A DNA stretch of 64,000 bases, from positions 1 to 64,000 of the forward strand of contig AAVV01000001.1 in the NCBI GenBank assembly GCA_000169115.1, read 5' to 3'. The notes below the pieces were generated by a model. It was not told the DNA's origin. It ran no database searches and was given only the letters and a program-made list of their open reading frames with translations. Below, piece after piece: positions 48,042 to 59,467 of the stretch (its first letter is position 1; every line of letters starts with the position of its first letter). The stretch comes from a marine gamma proteobacterium HTCC2080 (GTDB lineage Bacteria > Pseudomonadota > Gammaproteobacteria > Pseudomonadales > Halieaceae). The translations under genes and the position numbers were made by a program.

Positions 48042-49855
48042 TTTGCAGGTCCTATGCTCGAGACGCGATCAAGCGCGCCAAGTACAATTCCGGGGGTGAG
48101 CAGTTGGGGCAGTATAAAAGGGTCGCCCTTTGGCGGGTACATAACATACAGCGGAATACCACTGCGACCGTGACTGGTTACAAAAGTGCCAATCACCGGA
48201 TCATATTGAGTCCAGTCGGCGACCATGTAGACAACGCCTCTTTCGGCAAAAGCTGCGGTCATTGCGTCTGTAAATAAGACCGCTTGCTCGTTCGCAAGGC
48301 AGGTAATACACCAGTCGGCAGTAACGTCGACAAACACGGGAACACCCTCGTCACGCAGGCCTTGGAGTGTTGTCTCTGACCAGGTAATCGTACCCTCGCG
48401 CTGGGTTTCAGTGCCAGTGCCGGGTGTAGGTCCTCGCAAAGTCGCGAGAAACAGCGCGAGGCCAATACATGCCAATGCGATAAAGCGGCGAAGGTGGCTG
48501 CCACGATAAAGCCATAAGCCCAAAGCGAGCATGACGAGGCCAGCCAATGCTGTAGCCATGGTATCAACTCCGGCTTGCTTACCCGCTACCCAGAGAAGCC
48601 AGACTGCTGTGGCGTAGAGAGGAAAGGCCAGAAGCTCCTTCAGTGTCTCCATCCAAGCGCCGGGTTTGGGCAGGACTCGACGCGCCAGTGCACTGTAGCT
48701 GAGAAGTACCATAGGGCTTGCCATACCCACTCCCAAGGCGGCGAATACCGACAGGGCAATAGGTGCGGGCTGAGTCAGCGCGAAGCCCAAAGCTGAACCC
48801 ATAAAAGGGGCGGTGCAAGGACTGGCGACGACGACGGCAAGAACCCCTGTGAAAAAGCTGCCGCGGTTACCGCCCTGACTGGCTAAATTACCACCGAGGT
48901 TCATGAGACTGCCGCCAAACTGCACCATGCCCGAGAGCGATAAGCCCATAGCCGTAAATAAATAGGCGAGGGCAATGACGAAGCCGGGTGATTGCAGTTG
49001 AAATCCCCACCCAATTGCTGACCCCATACCTTGTAAGGTCATTAAGACACTGGCGACGGCCACGAAGCTGACAACCACACCGATCAAGTACCACCACGTG
49101 TGGCGATGGTGGGTGCTCGGGTCACCGGTAGCGAACCCCAGAACCTTGAGTGACAGAATTGGGAAAACACAGGGCATGGCATTGAGAATAACGCCGCCCA
49201 GAAACGCGAAAACCAGTGCTAGCCAAAGAGAGGGGCCTGCAGTGTCGCTTTGCTGCGCTTGGGAAGTAGGCGTTCCACCGGCGACTTTCGTTCCCAAGGT
49301 GCCGCTGCCGTCATCCTTCGTAACGCTTCCAGTTTGTCCATTGACGATAAAATTTTCGGTGTAAGGCGGGTAGCAAAGTCCGGCATCAGCGCAGCCCTGT
49401 GACGTGATCGATAACCTTGCCTCGGAAAAATCTTGGTCACTTAGCAGTCGGATATCTGCATAGGTGTAGTAGACACTGACATCACCAAAAAATTCGTCGT
49501 TCTTGTCTAAGGCGGGAGAAAATTCAAAGGTAGTGTTAATGAGCCCTTGTTCGTTCTCTAATTTGGCCTTGAATCGGTGCTGATAAAGATAGTAATCATC
49601 CTCGATCTGCCAATAAAGGCGGATTTCTTGCCCTGATACTATTTCTACCTCTAACTGGTATGCCTCGTTAACTGGCAGGAACTCGTCAGACTGCCCAACG
49701 AGATCGCTCAAACCCTGACCTTGAGTCAGCAGCGGTATGCAAAGGAACAGTCCTAGAAAAAATGACCGAAGCCCCAGAGATCGAAGCCTAGATGATCGAG
49801 ACCCCGGTGATCGAGATATAGCCACTGCCATAGCTGATTCAGCTCTTTTGTTCAT
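48038..49855 (-). CDS. dsbD: Thiol:disulfide interchange protein DsbD
   Basis: 605 residues. It carries electrons from cytoplasmic thioredoxin to the periplasm. After a signal sequence, the alpha domain has GCADAGLCYPPYTENF with its cysteine pair. The eight-helix core has NAMPCVFPILSLKVLGF and VVASPCTAPFMGSALGFAL, each with a redox Cys. The C-terminal thioredoxin-like domain has ADWCITCLANEQ (about residue 515). The start at 49855 overlaps the pentapeptide gene's end by 17 bp; an internal Met at 49831 could also start it. The n-region of the signal is encoded by a 15-bp imperfect tandem repeat. Confidence 0.93.
   Translation of the reverse strand: MNKRAESAMAVAISRSPGSRSSRLRSLGLRSFFLGLFLCIPLLTQGQGLSDLVGQSDEFLPVNEAYQLEVEIVSGQEIRLYWQIEDDYYLYQHRFKAKLENEQGLINTTFEFSPALDKNDEFFGDVSVYYTYADIRLLSDQDFSEARLSITSQGCADAGLCYPPYTENFIVNGQTGSVTKDDGSGTLGTKVAGGTPTSQAQQSDTAGPSLWLALVFAFLGGVILNAMPCVFPILSLKVLGFATGDPSTHHRHTWWYLIGVVVSFVAVASVLMTLQGMGSAIGWGFQLQSPGFVIALAYLFTAMGLSLSGMVQFGGSLMNLGGNLASQGGNRGSFFTGVLAVVVASPCTAPFMGSALGFALTQPAPIALSVFAALGVGMASPMVLLSYSALARRVLPKPGAWMETLKELLAFPLYATAVWLLWVAGKQAGVDTMATALAGLVMLALGLWLYRGSHLRRFIALACIGLALFLATLRGPTPGTGTETQREGTITWSETTLQGLRDEGVPVFVDVTADWCITCLANEQAVLFTDAMTAAFAERGVVYMVADWTQYDPVIGTFVTSHGRSGIPLYVMYPPKGDPFILPQLLTPGIVLGALDRVSSIGPAK
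49757..49816 (-). repeat. Four 15-bp imperfect tandem repeats inside dsbD
   Basis: On the plus strand, units at 49772-49786, 49787-49801 and 49802-49816 are variants of CCCCgGtGATCGAGA, with a degenerate copy at 49757-49771. They encode an in-frame five-residue period (SRSPG, SRSSR, LRSLG, LRSFF) that adds positive charge before the signal-peptide hydrophobic core. Confidence 0.7.
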
Positions 49856-50219
49856 AGCGGAGACGGGTACCCGTGTTCAGGGACAGTCGAATTTCCTCGG
49901 GGCTCAGCTCTGATGGGAAATAAACTCCGGATACCTTGGCATCCATCAGGCTTGCTCCTCGCAGATTGGTCTCACGAAAATCTATACCCGAGAGGTCGGC
50001 ATTTCGAAAATATGCGTTGGAGAAATCTAACCCTGCCGCGTTTAGCTTACGCAAATCCCGACCTCGGTAGTCCCCACTTTTTAAATGGCTGGTATCCATT
50101 GTGTCGCGACTCGCGTTAAAGGCGTCAACATCTTCGTGCCTCAACATCTGATACAGCGGATCGGGTTTAATTGCGGGCTTAGTCGTCTGCTCAGTCATGA
50201 TTTCGATCTCATCCTTCAA
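49839..50219 (-). CDS. Pentapeptide-repeat protein
   Basis: 126 residues. The central part follows the A(D/N)Lxx five-residue pattern: YRGRDLRKLNAAGLDFSNAY, FRNADLSGIDFRETNLRGAS, LMDAKVSGVYFP, which folds as a right-handed beta-helix. The N-terminal ~45 residues look disordered or linker-like. Some pentapeptide proteins protect DNA gyrase; the function here is unknown. Its end overlaps the dsbD start on the same strand. Confidence 0.82.
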   Translation of the reverse strand: MKDEIEIMTEQTTKPAIKPDPLYQMLRHEDVDAFNASRDTMDTSHLKSGDYRGRDLRKLNAAGLDFSNAYFRNADLSGIDFRETNLRGASLMDAKVSGVYFPSELSPEEIRLSLNTGTRLRYEQKS

Positions 50220-50255
50220 TCTGCTGCGTTACTTTTTACATAAGGCAGCGGCTAT

Positions 50256-51257
50256 TTAATCACCAAAAAATTCACGGCGCAGCGCAGGGTAGCCCTCGGC
50301 TTGCAAGCGTGGTCCAAAATATTTTACGACTTCGCCCGCAGCGCGGACTGCAAATTCTGCAGCTCGCCCATAATCCTCGCCCCGTGAGATCGCATATAAA
50401 AAAGCACCGGCGAACATATCGCCAGCGCCATTGGTGTTGAGGGCGTCGACAGTGTGGGCATCAACTTCGAAGAGCTGGCTACCATCAAAGGCTATCGCGC
50501 CTTTGGCTCCCAAGGTCACAACAAAGCTCTTGGCGACCTTTTTGATGGCTTCCATGGCTACGTCCAGGCGGTCAGTATTACCCCACTCGAGGGCCTCTGC
50601 TTCATTGCAAAAGACCAGATCGACACCGTCCCCAACCAGCTGCTCCATATTGTCGCGAAAGTACATAACCATACCGGGATCAGAAAAACTAATAGCGGTT
50701 TTAACGTTATTGGCTTCGGCAACCTGGCGTGTATGCAGCGCAGCGTCATGTCCGGTGGGTGACGTAACTAGGTAGCCCTCGAGGTAAACCCAGTCGGAGG
50801 TGGCAATAGCCTGATCATCGACCTCCGCAGTGGATAAGGTCTCAGACACGCCCAAAAACGTGTTCATACTGCGTTCAGCATCGGGGGTAATAAGCACCAG
50901 GCATTTGCCCGTTGTACCGCTTCCCCGCTTATCGGTCAGGCTGTGGGCCACCCCCGACGCTTCGAGATCAGCGAGGTAGATGTCGCCATCAGCATCGTCG
51001 GCTACCTTGCAGCTCATAAACGTGGGGGCGCCAAATAAGGCAGTGGCGATCATGCTGTTGCCAGCGCTGCCCCCTGAAGCGTGACTCGCGCCAACCAAGT
51101 GACCTTGAAGGTGACCCATTAGCTCCGCTTGACGGCCCTCATCGACTAAGGTCATGACGCCTTTTTCAACGGCCATCGCTACTAACTCGCTGTCATTCAC
51201 TTGAATTTCGGTGTCGACCAATGCTGCCCCAATGGCGTAAACAGAATACTGCGTCAC
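50256..51257 (-). CDS. Adenosine kinase (PfkB family)
   Basis: 333 residues from the GTG at 51257, preferred because AAGGA lies before it and the family starts VYAIGAALVDTEI; the open frame continues upstream without conserved sequence. PfkB signature 2, NTNGAGDMFAGAFLYAISR, and the GGSAGNSMIATALFG motif are clear. It phosphorylates adenosine or a related nucleoside to the 5'-monophosphate for purine salvage; the substrate is inferred from the closest subfamily, which resembles bacterial adenosine kinases near fis/pur genes. Confidence 0.85.
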   Translation of the reverse strand: MTQYSVYAIGAALVDTEIQVNDSELVAMAVEKGVMTLVDEGRQAELMGHLQGHLVGASHASGGSAGNSMIATALFGAPTFMSCKVADDADGDIYLADLEASGVAHSLTDKRGSGTTGKCLVLITPDAERSMNTFLGVSETLSTAEVDDQAIATSDWVYLEGYLVTSPTGHDAALHTRQVAEANNVKTAISFSDPGMVMYFRDNMEQLVGDGVDLVFCNEAEALEWGNTDRLDVAMEAIKKVAKSFVVTLGAKGAIAFDGSQLFEVDAHTVDALNTNGAGDMFAGAFLYAISRGEDYGRAAEFAVRAAGEVVKYFGPRLQAEGYPALRREFFGD

Positions 51258-51475
51258 TTGTGCTGTCCTTAAATGTGAAATTAAGGCTCGATGATAACCG
51301 ATGTCGCTGCGTAAGGCCCCGTAGCAAGTCCGCAATGCTGTCATCTTTACATTCCCAGCCTCGGCAGCGCAGAACTTTCAAGGTGTGTAAACTTAACGGC
51401 AAATATTCCAGAAGTTCTAAAGATGTTGAATGAACTTGCACTGCCCCGCTTAAATGTCGAGAGATAAGGGTCACG

Positions 51476-52054
51476 ATGGTCTTTAACCAGCTTATGCCTC
51501 GTCTGCAGCGTTATGAAAAACCAGATCGTGCCTACGGTGAGGTGACGCGACGCGCTGCGGTTGCGATTGTCTTACACGAGGCTCAAGGCGAGCTTTGCCT
51601 TCTTATGATTCGTCGCGCCCAGCGCGAGGGAGATCCCTGGTCAGGGCACATGGCCTTTCCCGGAGGCCGGCGAGATCCCGATGACATCGACGACCGGTTT
51701 TGCGCTATTCGAGAAACTCGCGAGGAAATAGCCCTAGACCTTGATGCGTTGGGGCGTGAAGTCTGTGCACTGGGTGAAGTTAATACCGGATGGCGGGCAG
51801 ACCGCCCCGAAATGCTGGTTGCCCCATTTATTTATAGGGTCGAACAACTACCCGAACTCGATTTGAACTACGAAGTCGACGCTGTCGTGTCAGTGCCCTT
51901 GAGGTTTTTAATGGATCGCAGCAACCGTGTGCCGCTGGCGTGGGAGTGGCGGGGTACTCAAGTTGAGTCTGACTCGTACCTTTATCGGGACAACCGCATT
52001 TGGGGATTGTCTCTTATGATGATCGATGAGTTGATTGAAGCAGCTGAGCGGTAG
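51476..52054 (+). CDS. NUDIX hydrolase, probable CoA pyrophosphatase
   Basis: 192 residues. The NUDIX box is complete, GGRRDPDDIDDRFCAIRETR followed by EEIALDL, preceded by SGHMAFPGG as in CoA-diphosphatase-type enzymes (the UPF0035-like group). It would hydrolyse CoA or a CoA derivative to phosphopantetheine and 3',5'-ADP as housekeeping. Convergent with 52055-52822, its stop abuts that gene's end. Confidence 0.85.
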   Translation: MVFNQLMPRLQRYEKPDRAYGEVTRRAAVAIVLHEAQGELCLLMIRRAQREGDPWSGHMAFPGGRRDPDDIDDRFCAIRETREEIALDLDALGREVCALGEVNTGWRADRPEMLVAPFIYRVEQLPELDLNYEVDAVVSVPLRFLMDRSNRVPLAWEWRGTQVESDSYLYRDNRIWGLSLMMIDELIEAAER

Positions 52055-55083
<3,029 letters not shown>

Positions 55084-55154
55084 AACAACTCAGCTTTGTT
55101 GACATTAACAGCGGGACATTATTGCAGGGCTGGACTCGTGCAGAAAGTCCTGAA

Positions 55155-55574
55155 TTAAAACGGGCGCAGGTAAACGAGGCCAACAATAGCGAATAACACT
55201 AAAACTGGGGCTTCATTGAAAAACCGATAGAAAACGTGTGACTTATTGTTCTCACCCCGGTTGATGCGGCCCATGTAGATGCCACATTGCACATGGTAGG
55301 CGATTAAAAAGGCCACGCCGCCCAGCTTAAATTGCATCCAGCTGGCGCTGATGTAGTACTCCCACTGATAACTGAGTCGCCAAAGTCCGAAGATAACGGT
55401 CAAGACCATGAAAGGCGTAACAAACTTGAAGAGTTTACGTGCCATGGTCGCAAGGGTGCGTTGGGTGTCGATATCGTCGGCTTGTGCGTAGTACACAAAA
55501 ATTCGTGGCAGGTAGAAGAGGCCAGCGAACCAGCAGACCATAAAAATTACATGTAAGGCCTGAACCCAGAGCAT
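55155..55574 (-). CDS. hemJ: Protoporphyrinogen IX oxidase HemJ (CopD/UPF0093 family)
   Basis: 139 residues with four membrane helices. It opens [28 protein letters not shown]; here the invariant His (residue 8) and the [11 protein letters not shown]-type helix of HemJ are visible, then [41 protein letters not shown] with a conserved Lys/His, and [18 protein letters not shown]. HemJ oxidises protoporphyrinogen IX in the inner membrane. It is near hemL and hemB on the same strand and divergent from argC. Confidence 0.85.
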   Translation of the reverse strand: MLWVQALHVIFMVCWFAGLFYLPRIFVYYAQADDIDTQRTLATMARKLFKFVTPFMVLTVIFGLWRLSYQWEYYISASWMQFKLGGVAFLIAYHVQCGIYMGRINRGENNKSHVFYRFFNEAPVLVLFAIVGLVYLRPF

Positions 55575-55636
55575 GGCATCCTCGACGTATAATCTCCGTT
55601 ACTATGCGCACTACCATATCAGAACACGAGGATCTC

Positions 55637-56659
55637 ATGGTCAAGGTAGGAATAATTGGAGCAACAGGCTACACCGGAGTCGAGCTGCTGCGACTGTTGC
55701 TGAGGCATTCAGATGTGACCGTGCAGGTGGTCACCTCGCGAACTGAAGTAGGTCGACGCCTTGATGCGCTTTTCCCGACACTTCGAGGCCACACAGAGCT
55801 GGTTTTTACAGATCCTGACTCTACCGAGCTAATGGGGTGCGACCTGGTATTTTTCGCAACGCCCCATAATGTAGCCATGCGTAGCGTGCCTCGGTTACTG
55901 GAAGCGGGGGTTCGCGTCATCGACTTGTCAGCCGATTACCGACTGCAAGACTCAAAGGTTTGGTCACAGTGGTATGGAGAAGATCATGTCAGCCCAGATT
56001 TATGTGCCGGTGCTGTTTATGGGCTGCCAGAGGTAAATAGAGCCGCTATCGCTGATGCCAGCTTGGTGGCTTGCCCGGGTTGTTATCCCACAGCAGTGCA
56101 ACTGGGTTTCCTGCCACTTCTAAAGGCAGGCGCGGTGGAGCTGCAGCAATTAATAGCGAGCTGTGCTTCGGGTGTTAGCGGTGCGGGCCGTCAAGGCAAA
56201 ATTCCCAGCCTTCTGACAGAGGCCAGTGAGAGCTTTAGAGCCTACGGCGTTATGGGTCACCGGCATCTGCCCGAAATTGAGCAGGGCCTCACACAAATGG
56301 CCGATATACCGGTGCAGCTGACCTTTGTGCCGCATTTGGCTCCGATGATCGAGGTATTCTGCGACATTATTTGCGCAGTAAAAGAAGATGCTGAGATGTC
56401 AGGCGCTGTCGAATCCACTACGCGAATGAACATTCGTCGATGTTTTGCCGGCAGGTGAGCAACTGATACTCGCTATGTGCGGGGCAATAACCGCTGTCAG
56501 CTGTCTGTGGCTGTCCCTCAGGGCCGCAGAACGGTGGTGGTGACGGCAGCAATAGACAATCTCACCAAAGGTGCTTCGGGCCAGGCGGTGCAGGCCATGA
56601 ATATCATGCTCGGGCTCCCAGAATTACGCGGCCTTGAACTCATCTCGGTCACCCCTTGA
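55637..56659 (+). pseudogene. argC: N-acetyl-gamma-glutamyl-phosphate reductase, frame broken in one 113-bp stretch
   Basis: Third step of arginine synthesis. Start is ATG 55637 after GAGGATC; the frame reads [20 protein letters not shown], the nucleophile in [21 protein letters not shown] and GHRHLPEI. At 56350-56462 it breaks and a stop appears at 56456. The expected ArgC sequence is fully present here if one base is added at each of six short runs (near 350, 361, 378, 416, 433 and 462 of 56xxx), giving [30 protein letters not shown] and [10 protein letters not shown]. After 56462 the original frame resumes to 56659. Restored length is 342 residues, the normal size. The six losses look like sequence or assembly error, or a very young pseudogene. 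Confidence 0.88.
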
Positions 56660-56672
56660 GGGATAAAAGCTA

Positions 56673-57368
56673 GTGGCGCGACATCACCCCCGTACCATCA
56701 TTCGACGTGATCATCCGCGTCGCGCGCTCGTCGTGCGCGCTCTCTTTATCGTGGTGCTGGCCGGGCTGCTCGTTAGCGCTTTTTTGTTGGGCCATCGCAC
56801 GGGTTTGATCACTCATGTTCCAATCAATGATGGCAGTGACGATTTCAGAGCCCGTGTTATCGAGCTCGAAACTCGAGCCGAGCTCGATAAGCGGGCGCTG
56901 ATTACCTTGATGGAGTCTTTGGCTAACAGCCGGGGCGTCGTTACAGAGCTCGAAGGGGAGCTCGCGTTTTACCGTGAGGTGATGGCCCCCGAGGAACTTG
57001 CTGAAGGGGTGCGTTTACGAATGCCTCGATTTATCGCTACGGCAGATCCTTTGCGATGGCGTTATGAGTTGGTTGTGCAGCAAGGAAGGCCAGCAGAGAA
57101 CCGTTTTATCGGTGAGCTGAGGCTGCGACTCCAAGGCACGGTACTTGAACAGCTTGAGGTCTTAAACCTTACAGACCTCGATGAGCGGCTTGCCCGCGAG
57201 CCCTTACCTATCAATTTCCGCTATTTCCAACGGTTTGAGGGAGAGATTCTTTTGCCGCCGGGGTTTACCCCAGAGCGCGTTGAAGTTGATGTTGTGTTGC
57301 GCAAGCCCAAGCAAAAGAGCGTATCGGTAGCCCATGACTGGAGCGAAGTAATGGTGTATACCTCTTAA
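56673..57368 (+). CDS. DUF6776 family protein with one transmembrane helix
   Basis: 231 residues. A basic N-terminus (RHHPRTIIRRDHPRRAL) leads into one helix (about 23-43), then a coiled-coil-like helix (about 55-100, VIELETRAELDKRALITLM) and a beta-rich C-terminal domain (RWRYELVVQQGRPAENRFIG, FRYFQRFEGEILLPPGFTPE). This layout and the bactofilin gene next door match the DUF6776 family of gammaproteobacteria. Role unknown; a link with bactofilin polymers at the membrane is inferred. It starts 13 bp after argC. Confidence 0.75.
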   Translation: MARHHPRTIIRRDHPRRALVVRALFIVVLAGLLVSAFLLGHRTGLITHVPINDGSDDFRARVIELETRAELDKRALITLMESLANSRGVVTELEGELAFYREVMAPEELAEGVRLRMPRFIATADPLRWRYELVVQQGRPAENRFIGELRLRLQGTVLEQLEVLNLTDLDERLAREPLPINFRYFQRFEGEILLPPGFTPERVEVDVVLRKPKQKSVSVAHDWSEVMVYTS

Positions 57369-57398
57369 TGTGAAAAACACCAGATACAGGAGATAACT

Positions 57399-57824
57399 AT
57401 GATGGGCCGTAAAGAAAGCCGACCTCTAACCAGCGTTCAAGGTTCAACTACCCTGATTGCATCAGATGCAGTGGTGACAGGTGATATCAGTTTCTCGGGA
57501 AATTTAGATGTTGAAGGGCGAGTGGTGGGCTCGATTACGTCAGCCGAGGGTAAAGAGTCTATGCTGCGAGTCATGGAGGGTGGGCATGTTGAAGGTTCCA
57601 TTCATGTGCCTTCAGCGATGGTCAATGGCGCGGTCAAGGGCGATATCCACAGTGCAGAGCGCTTGGAGTTGTCAGACAAAGCCGAAGTCGATGGCGATGT
57701 TTACTACAATCTCATAGAGATGGCCGTTGGCTGTAAGGTGAACGGGGGACTGCGCCACGTCAGTGCGCGTGTTGAAGACTTAGCGGTGCAGCGAGAGAAA
57801 CGCGCTGCAGAAGAGGGTCAGTAA
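57399..57824 (+). CDS. Bactofilin (polymer-forming cytoskeletal protein)
   Basis: 141 residues. The central segment TLIASDAVVTGDISFSGNLD, VEGRVVGSI, GHVEGSIHVPSAMVNGAVKG, DIHSAERLELSDKAEVDGDV shows the regular glycine- and valine-spaced turns of the bactofilin right-handed beta-helix (DUF583), with a short charged N- and C-terminal tail. It self-assembles into cytoplasmic filaments that localise cell-wall enzymes. AGGAGA precedes two adjacent ATG codons (57399 and 57402), both possible. It follows the DUF6776 gene by 30 bp. Confidence 0.9.
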   Translation: MMGRKESRPLTSVQGSTTLIASDAVVTGDISFSGNLDVEGRVVGSITSAEGKESMLRVMEGGHVEGSIHVPSAMVNGAVKGDIHSAERLELSDKAEVDGDVYYNLIEMAVGCKVNGGLRHVSARVEDLAVQREKRAAEEGQ

Positions 57825-57929
57825 GCCCTCGATCTTGGTTGTGGTATGACCTTCCCGAAACAGTCAGGCGATCGTCGTATTTTGTCGGGGCCTGTCTTGA
57901 GGTAAACTTTACCTTGTTTTGATAATCCG

Positions 57930-58292
57930 GTGAGCCTTGTGAGTGTTGTAGAAGCGTTTGACCCCAATGAAATCCGCCTTAGCGAAAACGCTGTTCGCAA
58001 GGTTTCAGACTTGGTCACCGACGAAGGTAACCCGGCACTGCAGCTGCGTGTGTATATCACAGGCGGCGGCTGTTCGGGTTTTCAATACGGTTTTACCTTT
58101 GATGAGGTTCGTGCCGAGGACGACTGGGTAATTGAGCGAGACGGCGTTGTGGCGGTGGTTGACGCAATGTCTTATCAATACCTGGTGGGCTCTGAGGTCG
58201 ATTACACCGAGGGGCTTGAGGGTGCGCGTTTTGTGGTCAACAACCCCAATGCGGTCACGACCTGCGGCTGTGGCGCCTCTTTTTCAATTTAA
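57930..58292 (+). CDS. erpA: Iron-sulfur cluster insertion protein ErpA
   Basis: 120 residues from GTG 57930 (GTG 57939 is also possible). This A-type carrier delivers Fe-S clusters to target proteins. The three conserved cysteines are present: one in [14 protein letters not shown] and two in [34 protein letters not shown] is the characteristic central segment. ErpA is usually near argC and anmK in Pseudomonas-like genomes, as here. Convergent with anmK. Confidence 0.9.
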   Translation: MSLVSVVEAFDPNEIRLSENAVRKVSDLVTDEGNPALQLRVYITGGGCSGFQYGFTFDEVRAEDDWVIERDGVVAVVDAMSYQYLVGSEVDYTEGLEGARFVVNNPNAVTTCGCGASFSI

Positions 58293-58360
58293 AGACCCAG
58301 CCTTGTGGCGCTTTGATACACCCTTGGACGTTCTCGCAATACCCCAGCTCTTACGCGGTC

Positions 58361-59467
58361 TTAGCCTGGAAAAATCGCTCCTAGAACACGATAGCCGGTT
58401 GCGCCCGTGACCGATGGTTCGTTACCGGGAAGGTTATCTACCGTTCTCGAGGCGAGCCAAGCGAAGGCAGCCGCTTCCACCCAATCAGGATCAATTCCCA
58501 GCGCTTGTGTTGTGATCACTTGAGTGGGGTAAAGAAGCTCGCCGAGGCGGATCATTAAAGGGGTATTTTTGGCACCGCCACCACACACTGCGAGCTGGGC
58601 GATGGATTCATTGTCTAATGTAGCGGCGATACTTCTGGCGGTGAGCTCCAGCAACGTCCGCTGCACGTCTTCGGATCGGATTGGTTCGGCCAGCATGTCC
58701 AGTCGTTCTTCCAACCATGCTGGATTGAAATATTCTGGCCCCGTGCTCTTGGGCGCTGGAGCAGAGAAATAGGGATCATCAAGACATCGTTCTAACAGAT
58801 CTTCATCGACCTCGCCGCTATCGGCCCAGCCACCGTTTTGATCGAATGCCTGATCAAGGTGTTTGCGAACCCATGCATCCATAAGCGTATTGCCGGGACC
58901 ACTATCGAATCCCACGAGGCTGTCGCCATCGTCAAATAGGGTGATATTAGAAATGCCTCCAATGTTAACCACAGCGGTGGCATTGCCACTAATGCCAAAG
59001 GCGACGCGGTGAAAGGCAGGGGTCAAGGGAGCACCTTGCCCCCCCGCGGCGACATCTCGTCTGCGAAAGTCTGCAATGGTGGTGATTCCTGTCAATTCAG
59101 CGATTCGATTGGCATCACCAATCTGTAAAGTGAAGGTCCTGTCTCCGGAGGGGCGATGTCGAATGGTTTGCCCGTGACTGCCGATGGCCGCGATATCGCT
59201 GACCTTTAGTCCGGCCTTGCCAATGACCGCGAGGGCTGCTTTGGCAAAGCTATCGGCGACGTCTCGGTCAACGATACCCAGGCGATCTATTTCATTAATG
59301 CCCGGGTGACAAAGGCTGAGAACCGCTAGCCGCAGCGTTTCGGGATAGGGTTCATCATGGCAGGCAATGATTTCAAGCTGATTATTTCTAAGGGCTAAAA
59401 CGACGGCGTCTATTCCATCAACGCTAGTCCCTGATATCAGGCCGACAAAAAAACGCTGCTCACTCAC
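58361..59467 (-). CDS. anmK: Anhydro-N-acetylmuramic acid kinase
   Basis: 368 residues. It splits and phosphorylates 1,6-anhydroMurNAc from cell-wall turnover to MurNAc-6-phosphate. The sugar-kinase signature is FVGLISGTSVDGIDAVVLAL at the N-terminus, with GSHGQTIRH, ADFRRRDVAAGGQGAPLTP, VVNIGGISNITLF, GFDSGPGNTLMDAW and VCGGGAKNTPLMIRL. Its start overlaps the M23 peptidase stop by four bases (ATGA), coupling wall cutting to sugar recovery. Confidence 0.94.
   Translation of the reverse strand: MSEQRFFVGLISGTSVDGIDAVVLALRNNQLEIIACHDEPYPETLRLAVLSLCHPGINEIDRLGIVDRDVADSFAKAALAVIGKAGLKVSDIAAIGSHGQTIRHRPSGDRTFTLQIGDANRIAELTGITTIADFRRRDVAAGGQGAPLTPAFHRVAFGISGNATAVVNIGGISNITLFDDGDSLVGFDSGPGNTLMDAWVRKHLDQAFDQNGGWADSGEVDEDLLERCLDDPYFSAPAPKSTGPEYFNPAWLEERLDMLAEPIRSEDVQRTLLELTARSIAATLDNESIAQLAVCGGGAKNTPLMIRLGELLYPTQVITTQALGIDPDWVEAAAFAWLASRTVDNLPGNEPSVTGATGYRVLGAIFPG

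Noticed and set aside
56350-56462. Programmed frameshifting in argC
   Set aside because: Six shifts in the same direction would be needed in 113 bp; no slippery site or known case in ArgC.
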